From NCBI RefSeq assembly GCF_000292915.1, contig NC_018514.1, positions 1,798,001 through 1,862,000 on the forward strand: a DNA stretch of 64,000 nt, written 5' to 3'. Shown piece after piece: positions 48,426 through 58,691 of the stretch. The notes beneath the pieces are model-generated. The model saw only the letters and a list, made by a program, of their open reading frames with translations, made no database searches and had not been told where the DNA came from. The translations under genes and the position numbers were made by a program. Within the stretch, counting starts at the first letter, position 1. The number at the start of each line of letters is the position of its first letter. This stretch comes from Burkholderia cepacia GG4 (GTDB lineage Bacteria; Pseudomonadota; Gammaproteobacteria; Burkholderiales; Burkholderiaceae).

Positions 48426-49952
48426 TTGGATACCGTGATCCTCGCCGACTGGCTCTCCGCCCGTCTCGACCGCAGCTCGTCCGAGCCGATGTACCGGCAA
48501 CTGCTGCAACAGATGCAGCAAGCCATCCTCACCGGGGAATTGGGGCCAGGCACAAAACTGCCGAGTTCGCGCACGCTCGCGGCCGACCTGTCGATTGCAC
48601 GCAATACCGTGCTGCACGTGTACGACCAGCTGACGGCCGAAGGCTACGTGCTGACGACGACCGGCAGCGGCACCTACGTGGCCGATACGCGACCGGACGC
48701 CGCCGCGATCCACGCGCCGGGCGCGGCGGCGGTGCCGTCGTCCGGCGCCGGTGCGACGCCGCTGCCGGACGCGCAAGGCGGCCTGTCGATGCGCGGCCGG
48801 CAGTTGATCGAGCACGCGGGCGTGTCGCGACGCCAGTGGGGTGCGTTCATGCCGGGCGTGCCGGACGTGTCGGAATTCCCGAGCCGCACATGGAGCCGCC
48901 TGCAGGCGCGCTTGTGGAAGGAAGCGAATCCCGAACTGCTGACCTACGCGCCGGGCGGCGGCTACCGGCCGCTGCGCCGTGCGCTCGCCGACTACCTGCG
49001 CGTCGCGCGCTCGGTCAAATGCACGCCGGACCAGGTGATCATCACGACCGGTATCCACCAGTCGATCGACCTCGCGGTGCGGCTGCTGTCCGACATCGGC
49101 GATCGCGCGTGGGTCGAGGAGCCGTGCTACTGGGGCGTGCGCAGCGTGCTGCAGGCAACCGGCCTCACGCTCGCGCCGGTGCCGGTCGACCAGGAAGGGC
49201 TCGATCCGCGCGCGAGCGACATGCAGCATCCGCCGCGGCTCGTGCTCGTCACGCCATCGCATCAGTATCCGCTCGGGATGGTGATGAGCCTCGCGCGCCG
49301 CCGGATGCTGCTCGAGTACGCGCGTCAGCACCGCTGCTGGATCATCGAGGACGACTACGACAGCGAGTTCCGCTACGGCAGCCGCCCGCTCGCGTCGCTG
49401 CAGGGGCTCGACGACGGCGGCCGCGTGATCTACGTCGGCAGCCTCGGCAAGATGCTGTTCCCGGGCCTGCGGATGGGCTACATGGTCGTGCCCGAGCATC
49501 TGGTCGACACGTTCCGCACCGGGTTGTCGGAGCTGTACCGCGAGGGCCAGCTGATGCAGCAGGCCGTACTCGCCGAATTCATCATGGACGGACACCTGAC
49601 TTCGCACGTCAGGCGGATGCGCACGCTGTACGGCGAGCGCCGGCAATTGCTGATCGATGCGATCCGTGCGCGCTTCGGCGATGCGCTGCCCGTGATGGGT
49701 GACGAGGCCGGCCTGCATCTGGTGCTCGGGCTGCCCGACACGTGCGACGATCGCGCGGTCACGCAGAGCGCGTTCGATGCGGGCGTGATCGTCCGTCCGC
49801 TTACCAGCTACTACAGCAGCCTCGACACCGCGCGGCAGGGCCTGCTGCTCGGCTATGCATGCGTCGCGCACGAAGGCATCGGCCCCGCGTTCGACACGCT
49901 TGCCGATACCATCGAGCAGCATCTGCCGCACGACATCACACGCGCCGCATAG
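48426..49952 (+). CDS. MocR-type regulator (GntR HTH fused to aminotransferase fold)
   Basis: Regulator of about 508 residues. N-terminal GntR HTH (about 20-85, LGPGTKLPSSRTLAADLSIA and NTVLHVYDQL) is followed by a linker and a fold-type I aminotransferase domain (about 130-500) with the PLP lysine in YVGSLGKMLFPGLRMGYMV. No ATG is well placed. TTG at 48426 has AGGA five bases upstream and gives LDTVILADWLSARLD, the normal MocR beginning. It is divergent from the polyamine-type importer and probably controls it, with PLP as cofactor sensor. Confidence 0.9.
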   Translation: MDTVILADWLSARLDRSSSEPMYRQLLQQMQQAILTGELGPGTKLPSSRTLAADLSIARNTVLHVYDQLTAEGYVLTTTGSGTYVADTRPDAAAIHAPGAAAVPSSGAGATPLPDAQGGLSMRGRQLIEHAGVSRRQWGAFMPGVPDVSEFPSRTWSRLQARLWKEANPELLTYAPGGGYRPLRRALADYLRVARSVKCTPDQVIITTGIHQSIDLAVRLLSDIGDRAWVEEPCYWGVRSVLQATGLTLAPVPVDQEGLDPRASDMQHPPRLVLVTPSHQYPLGMVMSLARRRMLLEYARQHRCWIIEDDYDSEFRYGSRPLASLQGLDDGGRVIYVGSLGKMLFPGLRMGYMVVPEHLVDTFRTGLSELYREGQLMQQAVLAEFIMDGHLTSHVRRMRTLYGERRQLLIDAIRARFGDALPVMGDEAGLHLVLGLPDTCDDRAVTQSAFDAGVIVRPLTSYYSSLDTARQGLLLGYACVAHEGIGPAFDTLADTIEQHLPHDITRAA

Positions 49953-49989
49953 GGCCGCACGAGACCGCCCGCACGCGGCGACGCCCGCG

Positions 49990-51024
49990 TCATTGCGCGC
50001 TGCCGGCCGCGCGATCGAGCGATGCCGCGCGCACGGCTTCGCCGGGCTTCGTGAACACGCGTTGCCGCAGTGCGGCGATCTGCGTATCGCGGTCCTGCGG
50101 CGACAACCCGGCCGATTCGATCTGCGCACGCTGTGCCGCGTAGTCCGCATAGCGGCTCTGCCACGATGCGTCATCCTGCTGCATCTGCGCGACGCGCGCC
50201 GCAGCGTCGGGGCCGAGCGTCTGCGTCAGCTGCGCGCGCATCGCATCGGGTGTCGCCCCGCTCTTCTGCAATTGCGCGATCTGGTCGATCGCGGCACGCT
50301 GCCGGTCGATCCGCTGCTGCGCCGCCCGTTCGTCGGCCGGCATCTGCTGCTCCAGCGCCGCGAGCCGCTCGGCCTTCTGTGCATCGGTCAATGAGCGATC
50401 CTGAGTGATCTTCAGCCGTGCGAGGTCGTAGCGCTGCCGCCACTGCTCCGCACCGAAGAACGGCTGGCTCCAGTCGCCGAGCGTGCGGTACGCGATGGAC
50501 GCGCGCTGATCGAGTGCGAGCTGCAACGCGCCCAGGTCGGACTTGTCGACCGCGCCGGCATCGCGCAGTTTCGCGAGTGCGTCGAGATACGCGCGATAGC
50601 GGTGCCACACGTCGAGCGCCTCGGCCTGCGCAGCCGTACCGTCGAGCTGCGCGGCGATCTCGCGCACGACGAACGCATCGAGCGCGGCCGCGCTCAGGTC
50701 GCTCTGAGCGGTCAGGCAATAGTCGAAGAAATCGCGTACCGCGCGCGACTTCGCGAGATGGCCACCGGCATCGAGCGGCAGCCGCGGCGCGCTGGAACCG
50801 GCCAGCGACGGCGGCAGGCCCGCACTCGCCGGCACGGCGGCCTGCGGTGCCGCGGCCGGCACGCCGCCCGCCGCTGCCACGTCCGTTGCGTCACCGGCGG
50901 CACCCGACCCGCGATGCCATCCCGCCCCGCTCCACATCGCGACGCCGGCGATCGCCGCCAGCCCCACGACACCGTAGACCGCTGCGCGCCGCGCCAGCGG
51001 CGCGCGCCCTTCACGAGCCGTCAT
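49990..51024 (-). CDS. lif: Lipase-specific foldase (lipase chaperone)
   Basis: Inner-membrane anchored steric chaperone that folds the lipase in the periplasm before type II secretion; 344 residues. A TM anchor lies at about 13-32 (AAVYGVVGLAAIAGVAMW), then a variable Ala/Gly/Pro linker, and the folding domain with the foldase motif RAVRDFFDYCLTAQSD (about 92-107; consensus RxxFDYxLSA). An extended helical alpha-repeat region follows. It begins 3 bases after the lipase stop, a translationally coupled pair. Convergent with the MocR gene. Confidence 0.96.
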   Translation of the reverse strand: MTAREGRAPLARRAAVYGVVGLAAIAGVAMWSGAGWHRGSGAAGDATDVAAAGGVPAAAPQAAVPASAGLPPSLAGSSAPRLPLDAGGHLAKSRAVRDFFDYCLTAQSDLSAAALDAFVVREIAAQLDGTAAQAEALDVWHRYRAYLDALAKLRDAGAVDKSDLGALQLALDQRASIAYRTLGDWSQPFFGAEQWRQRYDLARLKITQDRSLTDAQKAERLAALEQQMPADERAAQQRIDRQRAAIDQIAQLQKSGATPDAMRAQLTQTLGPDAAARVAQMQQDDASWQSRYADYAAQRAQIESAGLSPQDRDTQIAALRQRVFTKPGEAVRAASLDRAAGSAQ

Positions 51025-51027
51025 CGA

Positions 51028-52341
<1,314 letters not shown>

Positions 52342-54474
52342 CTACAGCTTCGCGCTCACGCGCACCCATGCGGTCCGGCCCGGTTCCATCACCGGTGCGT
52401 TCGCCGGATAACCGAAGCCCGCGTTGCCGGCGAGGTTCAGGTGCTCGGTGTAGGCCTTGTTCAGCACGTTGTCGACGCCGATCGAGATCTGCACGGTCTT
52501 GCCGACGTTGTATTGCGTATGCAGCGACAGCACGCCGAATCCGGCGCTCGGGCCGAAGTCCTTGCCGACCACGTTGCCCTCGTTCACTGCATAACGATGC
52601 TGCGGCGCAACGATCCGCCACAGGCCGCCGGCCGACCATGCGCCGCGCGTGTATTCGAGCCCGATGCGTGCCTCGAGCGGCGGCATCTGCGGCAGCGGAT
52701 CGCCACTTGCCACGTTGCGCCCCCACGCATACGCGAGCGACGTCTCGACGCGCAGCGGCGCAACCGGCCGCCACGACACGCCCCCTTCGCCGCCCATGAT
52801 CTGCGCGTTGACGTTGGTCGCCTGCGTGGTCGGGCCCATCATGCCGGCCGCGTAATTGAACAGGATGAAGTCCTGCACATACCCCGCGTACGCCGACACC
52901 CATGCATCGAACCGGTCGCTCTTGTACTGCGCGCCGATATCGATCTGCGTGGTCTTCTCCGGCTGCACCGCCGAGAACGCGTTGACCGAACCGGCCGGCC
53001 CACGCGTCGCGGAGAACAGTTCCCAGTAGTCGGGATAACGTTCCGCATGACCGATCCCCGCGTACCACGTGACCGGCAGCGACGCGAGATCGCGCTCGTA
53101 GCGCACGAAGCCGCTCGGCAACACGCGCGAGCGATCGTCGTCGAAGGTCGGGTTCGGCTTGCTCATCATCATCCCGCTCTTCATCGCGCGCTTGTCGCGC
53201 GCGCTCGCATAGTCGACGCGCGCGCCGCCGATCACGCGTGACACGTCGCTCGCATACCACGTCAGCTCGCCGAACACGCCCGAGTTCCACATCGTCGCCT
53301 GCGCGTCCCACGGCTGGTCGCGGTAGTTCTGCTGCCCCATCGACGAGCGCGAATCGAGCCGGTTCGATTGCGCGTCGACACCGGTCACGAGCTTGAAGTC
53401 GTCGCCGAAACGGAACGTCGCGGCCGCGCGCGCACCGGCGGTGCGGCGCCGCACGTCGGCCGCCATCCGCATCGGCATGCTGCTGGTCGGGTCGGGCTGC
53501 CGCAACGTGTAGTTGTCCATCACGTGATCGGCTTCGTTGTAGTACACACGTGCCTCGATCCGGTCCAGCACATCGCCGAGGTGCCGCTTGTCGAACGACA
53601 GCCCGACTGTCTCGCGGCGGAAGTGCGCACCGTCCATCCCGCGGCCCGCGTAGCGCGCATAACCGTCGCCAGTGCCAGCAGTCAGCTCGACGCGCGTGTG
53701 GTCGTCGGGGGTCCAGCCGAGCGCCGCGTCGGCGTTCCACTTGTCCCACTGCGACGGCACCGTGTTGCCGTTGCCGTCCTTGTAGTCCTGCGAATGCGCG
53801 TGGTTCGCGGTCACGCGGCCGTAGACGTCGGGCGTGCCGGCCGTCAGGTCGATGTTCTGGTCATTGCGGCCGAACGATCCACCGACCAGGCTGCCGTCGA
53901 AACGCATGCCCGGACGCTCGAAGCGCGGCGTCACGCGCTCGAACAATACGGTGCCGGCCGATGCGCCGGGTCCGTACAGCACGGTCTGCGGGCCCTTCAC
54001 GACCGTGACCTTGTCATAGCTTTCCGGCGCGATGTACGACGTCGGCGCATCCATCCGGTTCGGGCATGCGCCGAGCGTCGGCATTCCGTTCGCCAGGATG
54101 TTCAAGCGCGAACCGAACATCCCGCGCAGCACGGGGTCGCCGTTCGTGCCGCCGCTGCGGATCGACGTGAAGCCGGGGATCGTCTTCAGGTAATCCGCGC
54201 CGTCGCTGGCGGGCAGCGGCTGGCGCGGTGCCTTCGGATCCGTGACGACGACGAGCGGTGTCGACAGCGGCGACGCGACGACCTCGACGGGCGGCAGCAG
54301 CGCGGCCACGTCGTCGGCCGGGGCGCCTGCCGCACGCGCGGTTTCGGCCGCGGCCGCCGCCGCGGTCATTGCACTGACGGCCAGCGCGGGAACGGTGAGT
54401 GTCAGCATCCGCGGCACGCGCCGCGCACGGGAATGTCGCGCCGCCCTCGGCGCGCGCAAGGAGAAAATGGTCAT
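52342..54474 (-). CDS. oprC: TonB-dependent copper receptor (OprC/NosA type)
   Basis: Outer membrane receptor of 710 residues from MTIFSLRAPRAARHSRARR. A cleavable signal (about 23-50) is followed by a TonB-box-like lead and a plug domain (about 85-200): SIRSGGTNGDPVLRGMFGSR, ANGMPTLGACPNRMDAPTSY and VTVVKGPQTVLYGPGASAGT. A 22-strand barrel follows, ending in the aromatic-terminal RTAWVRVSAKL. The Met-rich plug (GMPTLGACPNRMDAPTS) is the OprC copper-receptor signature. It lies after a DUF2946 gene, which often accompanies copper receptors. Copper uptake is inferred. Confidence 0.87.
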   Translation of the reverse strand: MTIFSLRAPRAARHSRARRVPRMLTLTVPALAVSAMTAAAAAAETARAAGAPADDVAALLPPVEVVASPLSTPLVVVTDPKAPRQPLPASDGADYLKTIPGFTSIRSGGTNGDPVLRGMFGSRLNILANGMPTLGACPNRMDAPTSYIAPESYDKVTVVKGPQTVLYGPGASAGTVLFERVTPRFERPGMRFDGSLVGGSFGRNDQNIDLTAGTPDVYGRVTANHAHSQDYKDGNGNTVPSQWDKWNADAALGWTPDDHTRVELTAGTGDGYARYAGRGMDGAHFRRETVGLSFDKRHLGDVLDRIEARVYYNEADHVMDNYTLRQPDPTSSMPMRMAADVRRRTAGARAAATFRFGDDFKLVTGVDAQSNRLDSRSSMGQQNYRDQPWDAQATMWNSGVFGELTWYASDVSRVIGGARVDYASARDKRAMKSGMMMSKPNPTFDDDRSRVLPSGFVRYERDLASLPVTWYAGIGHAERYPDYWELFSATRGPAGSVNAFSAVQPEKTTQIDIGAQYKSDRFDAWVSAYAGYVQDFILFNYAAGMMGPTTQATNVNAQIMGGEGGVSWRPVAPLRVETSLAYAWGRNVASGDPLPQMPPLEARIGLEYTRGAWSAGGLWRIVAPQHRYAVNEGNVVGKDFGPSAGFGVLSLHTQYNVGKTVQISIGVDNVLNKAYTEHLNLAGNAGFGYPANAPVMEPGRTAWVRVSAKL

Positions 54475-54556
54475 GATCGAAAGCCCGAGTGACGCCCTCC
54501 ACGTGGCCTCGACAGGCCACACGGATATCGGCGATGGAAAGAACGGAAGCAGCGCG

Positions 54557-54925
54557 TCAGGCGTGCTCGGGCGGTTCGCGCGGGTACGCGCGCGGATAGC
54601 GGTCGGCGTGCACCGCGACGGCATGCGGCGCGGTCGCGGAAACGGCAACGACGGTGATGAGGGCGAACGACGCGGCGGCCGGGGCACCGATCGCAGGATT
54701 GTGCGCGAAGAAGCCGCAATAGCCGCAGGCATCGAGATGCAGCGCGTGATCGTGCGCGCGGCCCGCATCGGACGCTCGGTGCGCGCCATGATCTGCACTG
54801 CAGACGATTGAGTCGGGGACAGCCGCCTGCGCGATACGCCACTGCGACACCAGCGGCGCCGCGATCGCGAACCAGATCGCGAGCACGCCCAGCCAGGCGG
54901 TCAGGTGACGATGTCGGTGCAGCAT
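54557..54925 (-). CDS. DUF2946-family protein
   Basis: Small protein of 122 residues, start MLHRHRHLTAWLGVLAIW. One N-terminal hydrophobic helix (about 10-30) is followed by a His/Cys-rich loop (HDHALHLDACGYCGFFAHNP) with a CGYC pair, a second hydrophobic segment and a Pro-rich tail. The His/Cys content fits a metal-linked envelope protein. DUF2946 genes are found beside copper TonB receptors such as the next gene; the pairing suggests a role in copper handling, but no mechanism is known. Confidence 0.85.
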   Translation of the reverse strand: MLHRHRHLTAWLGVLAIWFAIAAPLVSQWRIAQAAVPDSIVCSADHGAHRASDAGRAHDHALHLDACGYCGFFAHNPAIGAPAAASFALITVVAVSATAPHAVAVHADRYPRAYPREPPEHA

Positions 54926-55013
54926 GCGCGGCGATGCGTAAGCAGAATGTAAAAGCAGCCGGGATATTACCGAATCTTCGCTGCGATGACCAGCTGCGCA
55001 CGGCGGTAAACTG

Positions 55014-55055
55014 CCCGGGGGCGCATGGTTGTCAACACAACCATGCGCCCCCGGG
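55014..55055. repeat. Perfect 19-bp inverted repeat between cytochrome b561 and DUF2946 genes
   Basis: Arms 55014-55032 and 55037-55055 are exact reverse complements with a four-base loop; the centre holds TTGACA on the minus strand. No T tract follows on either strand. It may be a transcription end for the cytochrome gene or a regulatory hairpin for DUF2946. Confidence 0.6.
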
Positions 55056-55083
55056 GCTGCTGCGCGGCTTCAGCGCTCGGCGA

Positions 55084-55620
55084 TCACGGCGCCATGCGCC
55101 GCAGCACGTCGTCGCGGCGGATGAAATGGTGGTAGAGCGCGGCCAGCGCATGCAGGCCGATCACGAAGTAGAACGCGTTGCCGATCAGCTCGTGCGCTTC
55201 CTTGATCGTCGGCCGCAGCGCCTTGTCGGGGCCGAACAGCGTGAACGACACGCCGATCCAGTCGAGCGACACGGGCTTGCCGCCCATGTTGACCATCATG
55301 ATGCCGAGCAGCGGCTGCGCGAGGATGAATACGTACAGCGCGAAATGCGCGAGCTTCGACAGCCACTTCAGCAGCGTCGCCTGCGGAATGGGTGCCGGCA
55401 CGCGACCGAGCATCCGCCACAACACGCGCAACACCGACAGCACCAGCACGAACGTGCCCGCCAGCAGGTGCACGTTCATCCAGAACACGCGACTATCGCT
55501 GCCTTTCGGCCCGCGAATCTCGATGGCCAGGTAGGCCAGCGCCACCAGCAGGAAGATGGCCCAGTGGAAGAAGATCGCCGGCGAGCTGTAGCGCGTCTGT
55601 TTCGCAAGGATGTTTCTCAT
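55084..55620 (-). CDS. Cytochrome b561 family protein
   Basis: Four-helix inner-membrane diheme cytochrome, 178 residues. SSPAIFFHWAIFLLVALAY provides the first heme His, NVHLLAGTFVLVLSVLRVLW the second, KLAHFALYVFILAQPLLGIM the third, and LHALAALYHHFIRRDDVLRR the C-terminal His cluster. Such CybB-type proteins pass electrons from quinol, for example to superoxide. It is upstream of the copper receptor set on the same strand, separated by a long hairpin. Confidence 0.92.
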   Translation of the reverse strand: MRNILAKQTRYSSPAIFFHWAIFLLVALAYLAIEIRGPKGSDSRVFWMNVHLLAGTFVLVLSVLRVLWRMLGRVPAPIPQATLLKWLSKLAHFALYVFILAQPLLGIMMVNMGGKPVSLDWIGVSFTLFGPDKALRPTIKEAHELIGNAFYFVIGLHALAALYHHFIRRDDVLRRMAP

Positions 55621-55832
55621 GCTTCGTCTCGTGTTTCTCGTGTTGTATGCGGGGCAGGCGCACGCCGCGGCTGGCCTGTCCCCGGCGGCTGCCCCGATTG
55701 TAGCCGCACGCGCGACCGCTGTTGCCCGACGGCATCAAATATCCGAAGAATCGACGCCACCCGCGCCCGCGATGCCGTCATATGGAAAATCCGCATCGCA
55801 CACATGGACCGCTGTGGCACGATGGAGCTTTG

Positions 55833-56492
55833 ATGCGACGTCGCGCGGGCATCATGAGCAAAGCGTTCTTCGTTGCGGCCTACCGGCTGATCGCCGCGTT
55901 GCTCGCCGTGTCCACCACGTTGCACAGCGTCGCCGGCTACTGGCATCTGCCCAGCTTTCACCTCGGCAACTACCTCAGCTACTTCACTCAACTGAGCAGC
56001 CTCTACGCGGCGGCCATGCTCGCCGCGGGGCTGTGGCGCGTCACGCGCACCGGCTCGGCCCGTTACGAATCGATGCGCGGTGCCGCCGTGCTGTACGTGC
56101 TGATCACCGCGATCGTCTACGAGCTGCTACTCGCCCGGCTCGATGCGCTGCGCCACGTCACGCCGGCATTCAACAACTGGGTACTGCACCGGATCGTGCC
56201 GCTCGTGATGCTGTGCGACTGGCTGTATGTGGAGCCGCGCTCGCCGATCCCGCGGCGCAGCGTGTTCGCGTGGCTCGGCTTTCCGTTCGTCTATCTCGGC
56301 TATACGCTCGTGCGCGGCGCACTGGAGAACTGGTATCCGTATCCGTTCGTCGATCCGCGGCCGCACGGCTACCTGCCGGTCGCCATCCAGTGCTCGCTGA
56401 TCGCGCTCGGCGCGGCAGGGCTCGCACTCGGTGTTCGCTGGCTCGGCAATCATGCGCGGCAGTCTGCCAGCGCGGAGGTCAGGGAAGGATGA
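55833..56492 (+). CDS. Pr6Pr-family membrane protein
   Basis: Membrane protein of 219 residues with six predicted helices. YRLIAALLAVSTTLHSVAGY starts helix 1, then LSYFTQLSSLYAAAMLAAG, RGAAVLYVLITAIVYELLLA, NNWVLHRIVPLVMLCDWLYV and FPFVYLGYTLVRGALENWYP with YPYPF after it. The set of HxxxPLxxxxDW and RGxxxxWYPYPFVDP features is typical of the Pr6Pr (F420-like) family of unknown function. The start MRRRAGIMSK has ATGGAG upstream; MSKAFF is the alternative. Confidence 0.8.
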   Translation: MRRRAGIMSKAFFVAAYRLIAALLAVSTTLHSVAGYWHLPSFHLGNYLSYFTQLSSLYAAAMLAAGLWRVTRTGSARYESMRGAAVLYVLITAIVYELLLARLDALRHVTPAFNNWVLHRIVPLVMLCDWLYVEPRSPIPRRSVFAWLGFPFVYLGYTLVRGALENWYPYPFVDPRPHGYLPVAIQCSLIALGAAGLALGVRWLGNHARQSASAEVREG

Positions 56493-56552
56493 AGGCGGGA
56501 GCGGGAGCGGGAGCGTGTGCGCCGCGCGGCGCACACGTCGTGACGCGGCCCG

Positions 56553-57287
56553 TCAGCCGCCGTTGCGCGGCAGGAAGTTCATCGGATCGACGACCTTGCC
56601 GTTCTGCCGGACTTCGAACTCGAACGTCGCACGACCGCTCGCGTCGGTGCCCATCTCGGCGACCGGCTGGCCTGCGCGCACCGCGTCGCCTTCGTTGACG
56701 AGCAGCTTGCCGTTGTGTCCGTAGGCCGTGATCAGCCCGTTGTCGTGCTTCAGGATCACGAGCGGACCGTACGCCTTGACGCCCGACCCGGCGTAGACCA
56801 CCCGCCCGTTGGCCGCGGCCCGCACCGAATGGTCGGGCCCCGAGGCAGCGATCACGATGCCGCGCGTCTTGCCGGTTGCAAACGGCGCCGCGACGATGCC
56901 CGTGGCCGGCCATGCGAGCGAGCCGGGTTGCGCGACCGCGGCGGGCGGCTGCCCGAGCGACGTCGCGGCCGGCGGCGGCGCGACGCGCAGCACCTGGCCG
57001 GGCGACAGGCCGTCGTTGGGCGACATGTGGTTCCAGCTGGCCACGTCCTGCACGCGCTGCCCGTAGGCGGCGGCGACACCCGCGAGCGTGTCGCCGGGAT
57101 TCACGCGGTAGTAGCCGGCGATCACGCCCGGCGTGGCGACCGACGCCGGCGTCGACTGACGCACCGGTTGCCAGCTGTCGGTCCACGGCGTCATCGTACA
57201 GCCCGCCAGCGCGGCGGCCGCGACGGCGAACGCCGCCTGCGGCATCCAGCGCGCCAGGGAAGCGTGGATCGGGATATTTTTTCTCAA
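56553..57287 (-). CDS. NlpD-like LysM/M23 lipoprotein with degenerate peptidase motif
   Basis: Outer membrane lipoprotein of 244 residues. A signal with lipobox (AAALAGC, Cys near residue 29) precedes a LysM domain (about 58-105, YRVNPGDTLAGVAAAYGQRV) and a C-terminal M23/LytM domain (about 150-244). The second catalytic motif HxH is replaced by TFEFEVR and the first Zn-ligand His/Asp pair is missing, as in E. coli NlpD, which only activates an amidase. The protein is therefore probably an activator of AmiC-type amidase at division, not an enzyme. Not next to rpoS or surE. Confidence 0.85.
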   Translation of the reverse strand: MRKNIPIHASLARWMPQAAFAVAAAALAGCTMTPWTDSWQPVRQSTPASVATPGVIAGYYRVNPGDTLAGVAAAYGQRVQDVASWNHMSPNDGLSPGQVLRVAPPPAATSLGQPPAAVAQPGSLAWPATGIVAAPFATGKTRGIVIAASGPDHSVRAAANGRVVYAGSGVKAYGPLVILKHDNGLITAYGHNGKLLVNEGDAVRAGQPVAEMGTDASGRATFEFEVRQNGKVVDPMNFLPRNGG

Positions 57288-57476
57288 GGGTCCTCCGGAT
57301 TTGCGTCGTTGCGCCGCCCGCCGCCCTCCGGCGTGCGACGCACGATGTCCGGCCGAACGGCCGGACCAACCAGTATCCGACCGCTCTCGCGGCCGTCAGT
57401 TTCCACAGCGGAACGTCGACGCGAACGGGCTCTCCGGCCCTTTTTTCACATCGTCCCGATCGTCAAAGATACCATT

Positions 57477-57498
57477 TGTCGCGGTCAGGACCGCGACA
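57477..57498. promoter_or_regulatory. Perfect 22-bp palindrome between divergent genes
   Basis: TGTCGCGGTC and GACCGCGACA around a central AG, in the 424-base gap between the NlpD-like gene and the small gene at 57712. The gap otherwise holds a T run after a weak hairpin (57427-57446) and a -10-like TATACT at 57664. The palindrome could be an operator or a hairpin. Confidence 0.4.
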
Positions 57499-57711
57499 GG
57501 CGCCCGACCCGGTGACAATCTTGCGGCCTGCCGCGCGCGTGGCGACCGCTTGCAAGCCGCGCCGCGCGGGCCGTTCGGCGGCCTGCCGAGGGGCCGTGCC
57601 GCCCCGGCCTTCGCCACGCCATCCATCTCGCGCCGGCGACCGCCGCCCCGCCCGGTCGCCTCCTATACTCGGAGATGCCCCACAAGATCCGGCGACAACG
57701 AGGAGATGATC

Positions 57712-58032
57712 ATGAACAACGCGACGTTTCTGTCCGTGCAAATCAACGCCGAGGATTTCGCCGGTTCCAGCGGCCTCGTCGAATTGCTCAACCGGCACCT
57801 GCTGTTCGCGACGGACGTCGCCGAAGCCGCCGACGCGCTCGTCCAGCTCGCGAGCATCGCGCACCTGAGCGGCGCGACCCGCCACAGCGTCGAGCTGCCG
57901 GTGCTCGCGATCGAGCGGCTGCGCGACGCGCTCGACACGCTGAGCGGCTACGACGAAACGTGGCTGCAGGCGCTGGAGCCGCGCGAAGCGCTGTTCAGGG
58001 ACATCGGCCGCGGCCACCGGCCGCTGCACTGA
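57712..58032 (+). CDS. Small conserved-looking protein, function unknown
   Basis: Protein of 106 residues, MNNATFLSVQINAEDFAGSS, rich in Ala and Leu. Predominantly helical by composition (LVQLASIAHLSGATRHSV, LAIERLRDALDTLSGYD). The ATG has GAGGAG six bases upstream; another ATG two codons earlier touches it. No family is recognised. No signal peptide or membrane helix, so probably cytoplasmic. It is followed by a strong terminator-like stem used by the opposite gene. Confidence 0.75.
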   Translation: MNNATFLSVQINAEDFAGSSGLVELLNRHLLFATDVAEAADALVQLASIAHLSGATRHSVELPVLAIERLRDALDTLSGYDETWLQALEPREALFRDIGRGHRPLH

Positions 58033-58052
58033 CGCAAGCGGAGCCACCAATG

Positions 58053-58091
58053 AAAACAGCCCGTCGTTCCGTGATGCGGAACGACGGGCTG
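58053..58091 (-). terminator. Intrinsic terminator between convergent small genes
   Basis: A perfect 15-bp stem (58057-58071 with 58077-58091, five-base loop) is followed on the minus strand by TTTTCATT. It serves the DUF4148 gene and probably ends the transcript of the small gene before it too. Confidence 0.88.
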
Positions 58092-58147
58092 CGTGTGCTG
58101 CGCGGGGTCGGATCAGGCCGCTCATGCGGCCCGTCGATCGACGACGA

Positions 58148-58492
58148 TTAACGACCCTTGTAGATCGGTGCGCCATCCGACACGCGCTTGACCTGCCAGC
58201 CGGTCTTGGCGGCTGCCGGCGCGCCCGACTCTTGCTGAGCGGCCGGTTGTGCGCCGTAGCCGGTCGTATCGGCAGTGGCGACGTTCTGTTGCGGGTTCAC
58301 ACGGGCTTCGGCTGCCTGGATGCCCGCCGGATAGTCCGTACGGTCGCTGCCCAGCTTATAGCCGGCCTGTTGCAGCGCGGCCAGTTCGGCCTTCACCTGC
58401 GCGCGGGTAACGGGCGCGTTCTGTTGGGCGAACGACACGGCGGGAACGGCGAGGACGGCAGCTGCAGCGAACGTTGCGATCAGCGATTTCAT
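58148..58492 (-). CDS. DUF4148-domain exported protein
   Basis: Small periplasmic protein of 114 residues. The signal MKSLIATFAAAAVLAVPAVS ends FAQQ. The mature part has VTRAQVKAELAALQQAGYK, then DRTDYPAGIQAAEARVNP, the typical DUF4148 repeat of Burkholderia. The family has many paralogues; function is unknown. Single gene with a terminator after it. Confidence 0.9.
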   Translation of the reverse strand: MKSLIATFAAAAVLAVPAVSFAQQNAPVTRAQVKAELAALQQAGYKLGSDRTDYPAGIQAAEARVNPQQNVATADTTGYGAQPAAQQESGAPAAAKTGWQVKRVSDGAPIYKGR

Positions 58493-58691
58493 GATTTACC
58501 TCCGGGATTTTTTTGCTCCGCCGCACACACCATGTCTGCAGCGATTGAACAAAGTTTAGTCCCGAGAGCACTTAGGGAAAACCATGAAAGAACGAAAACA
58601 CTGTTTCCTCGGAGCCAACAATTCCGGGATCCGGGAACCTAAAACCCTACTCAAAGAATAGAATTTCGCAACAATGCCGCCCTCGGGCCGG

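Noticed and set aside
57427..57446. Short hairpin followed by six T residues on the plus strand
   Set aside because: The stem is only about 4 bp and there is no plus-strand gene upstream to terminate.
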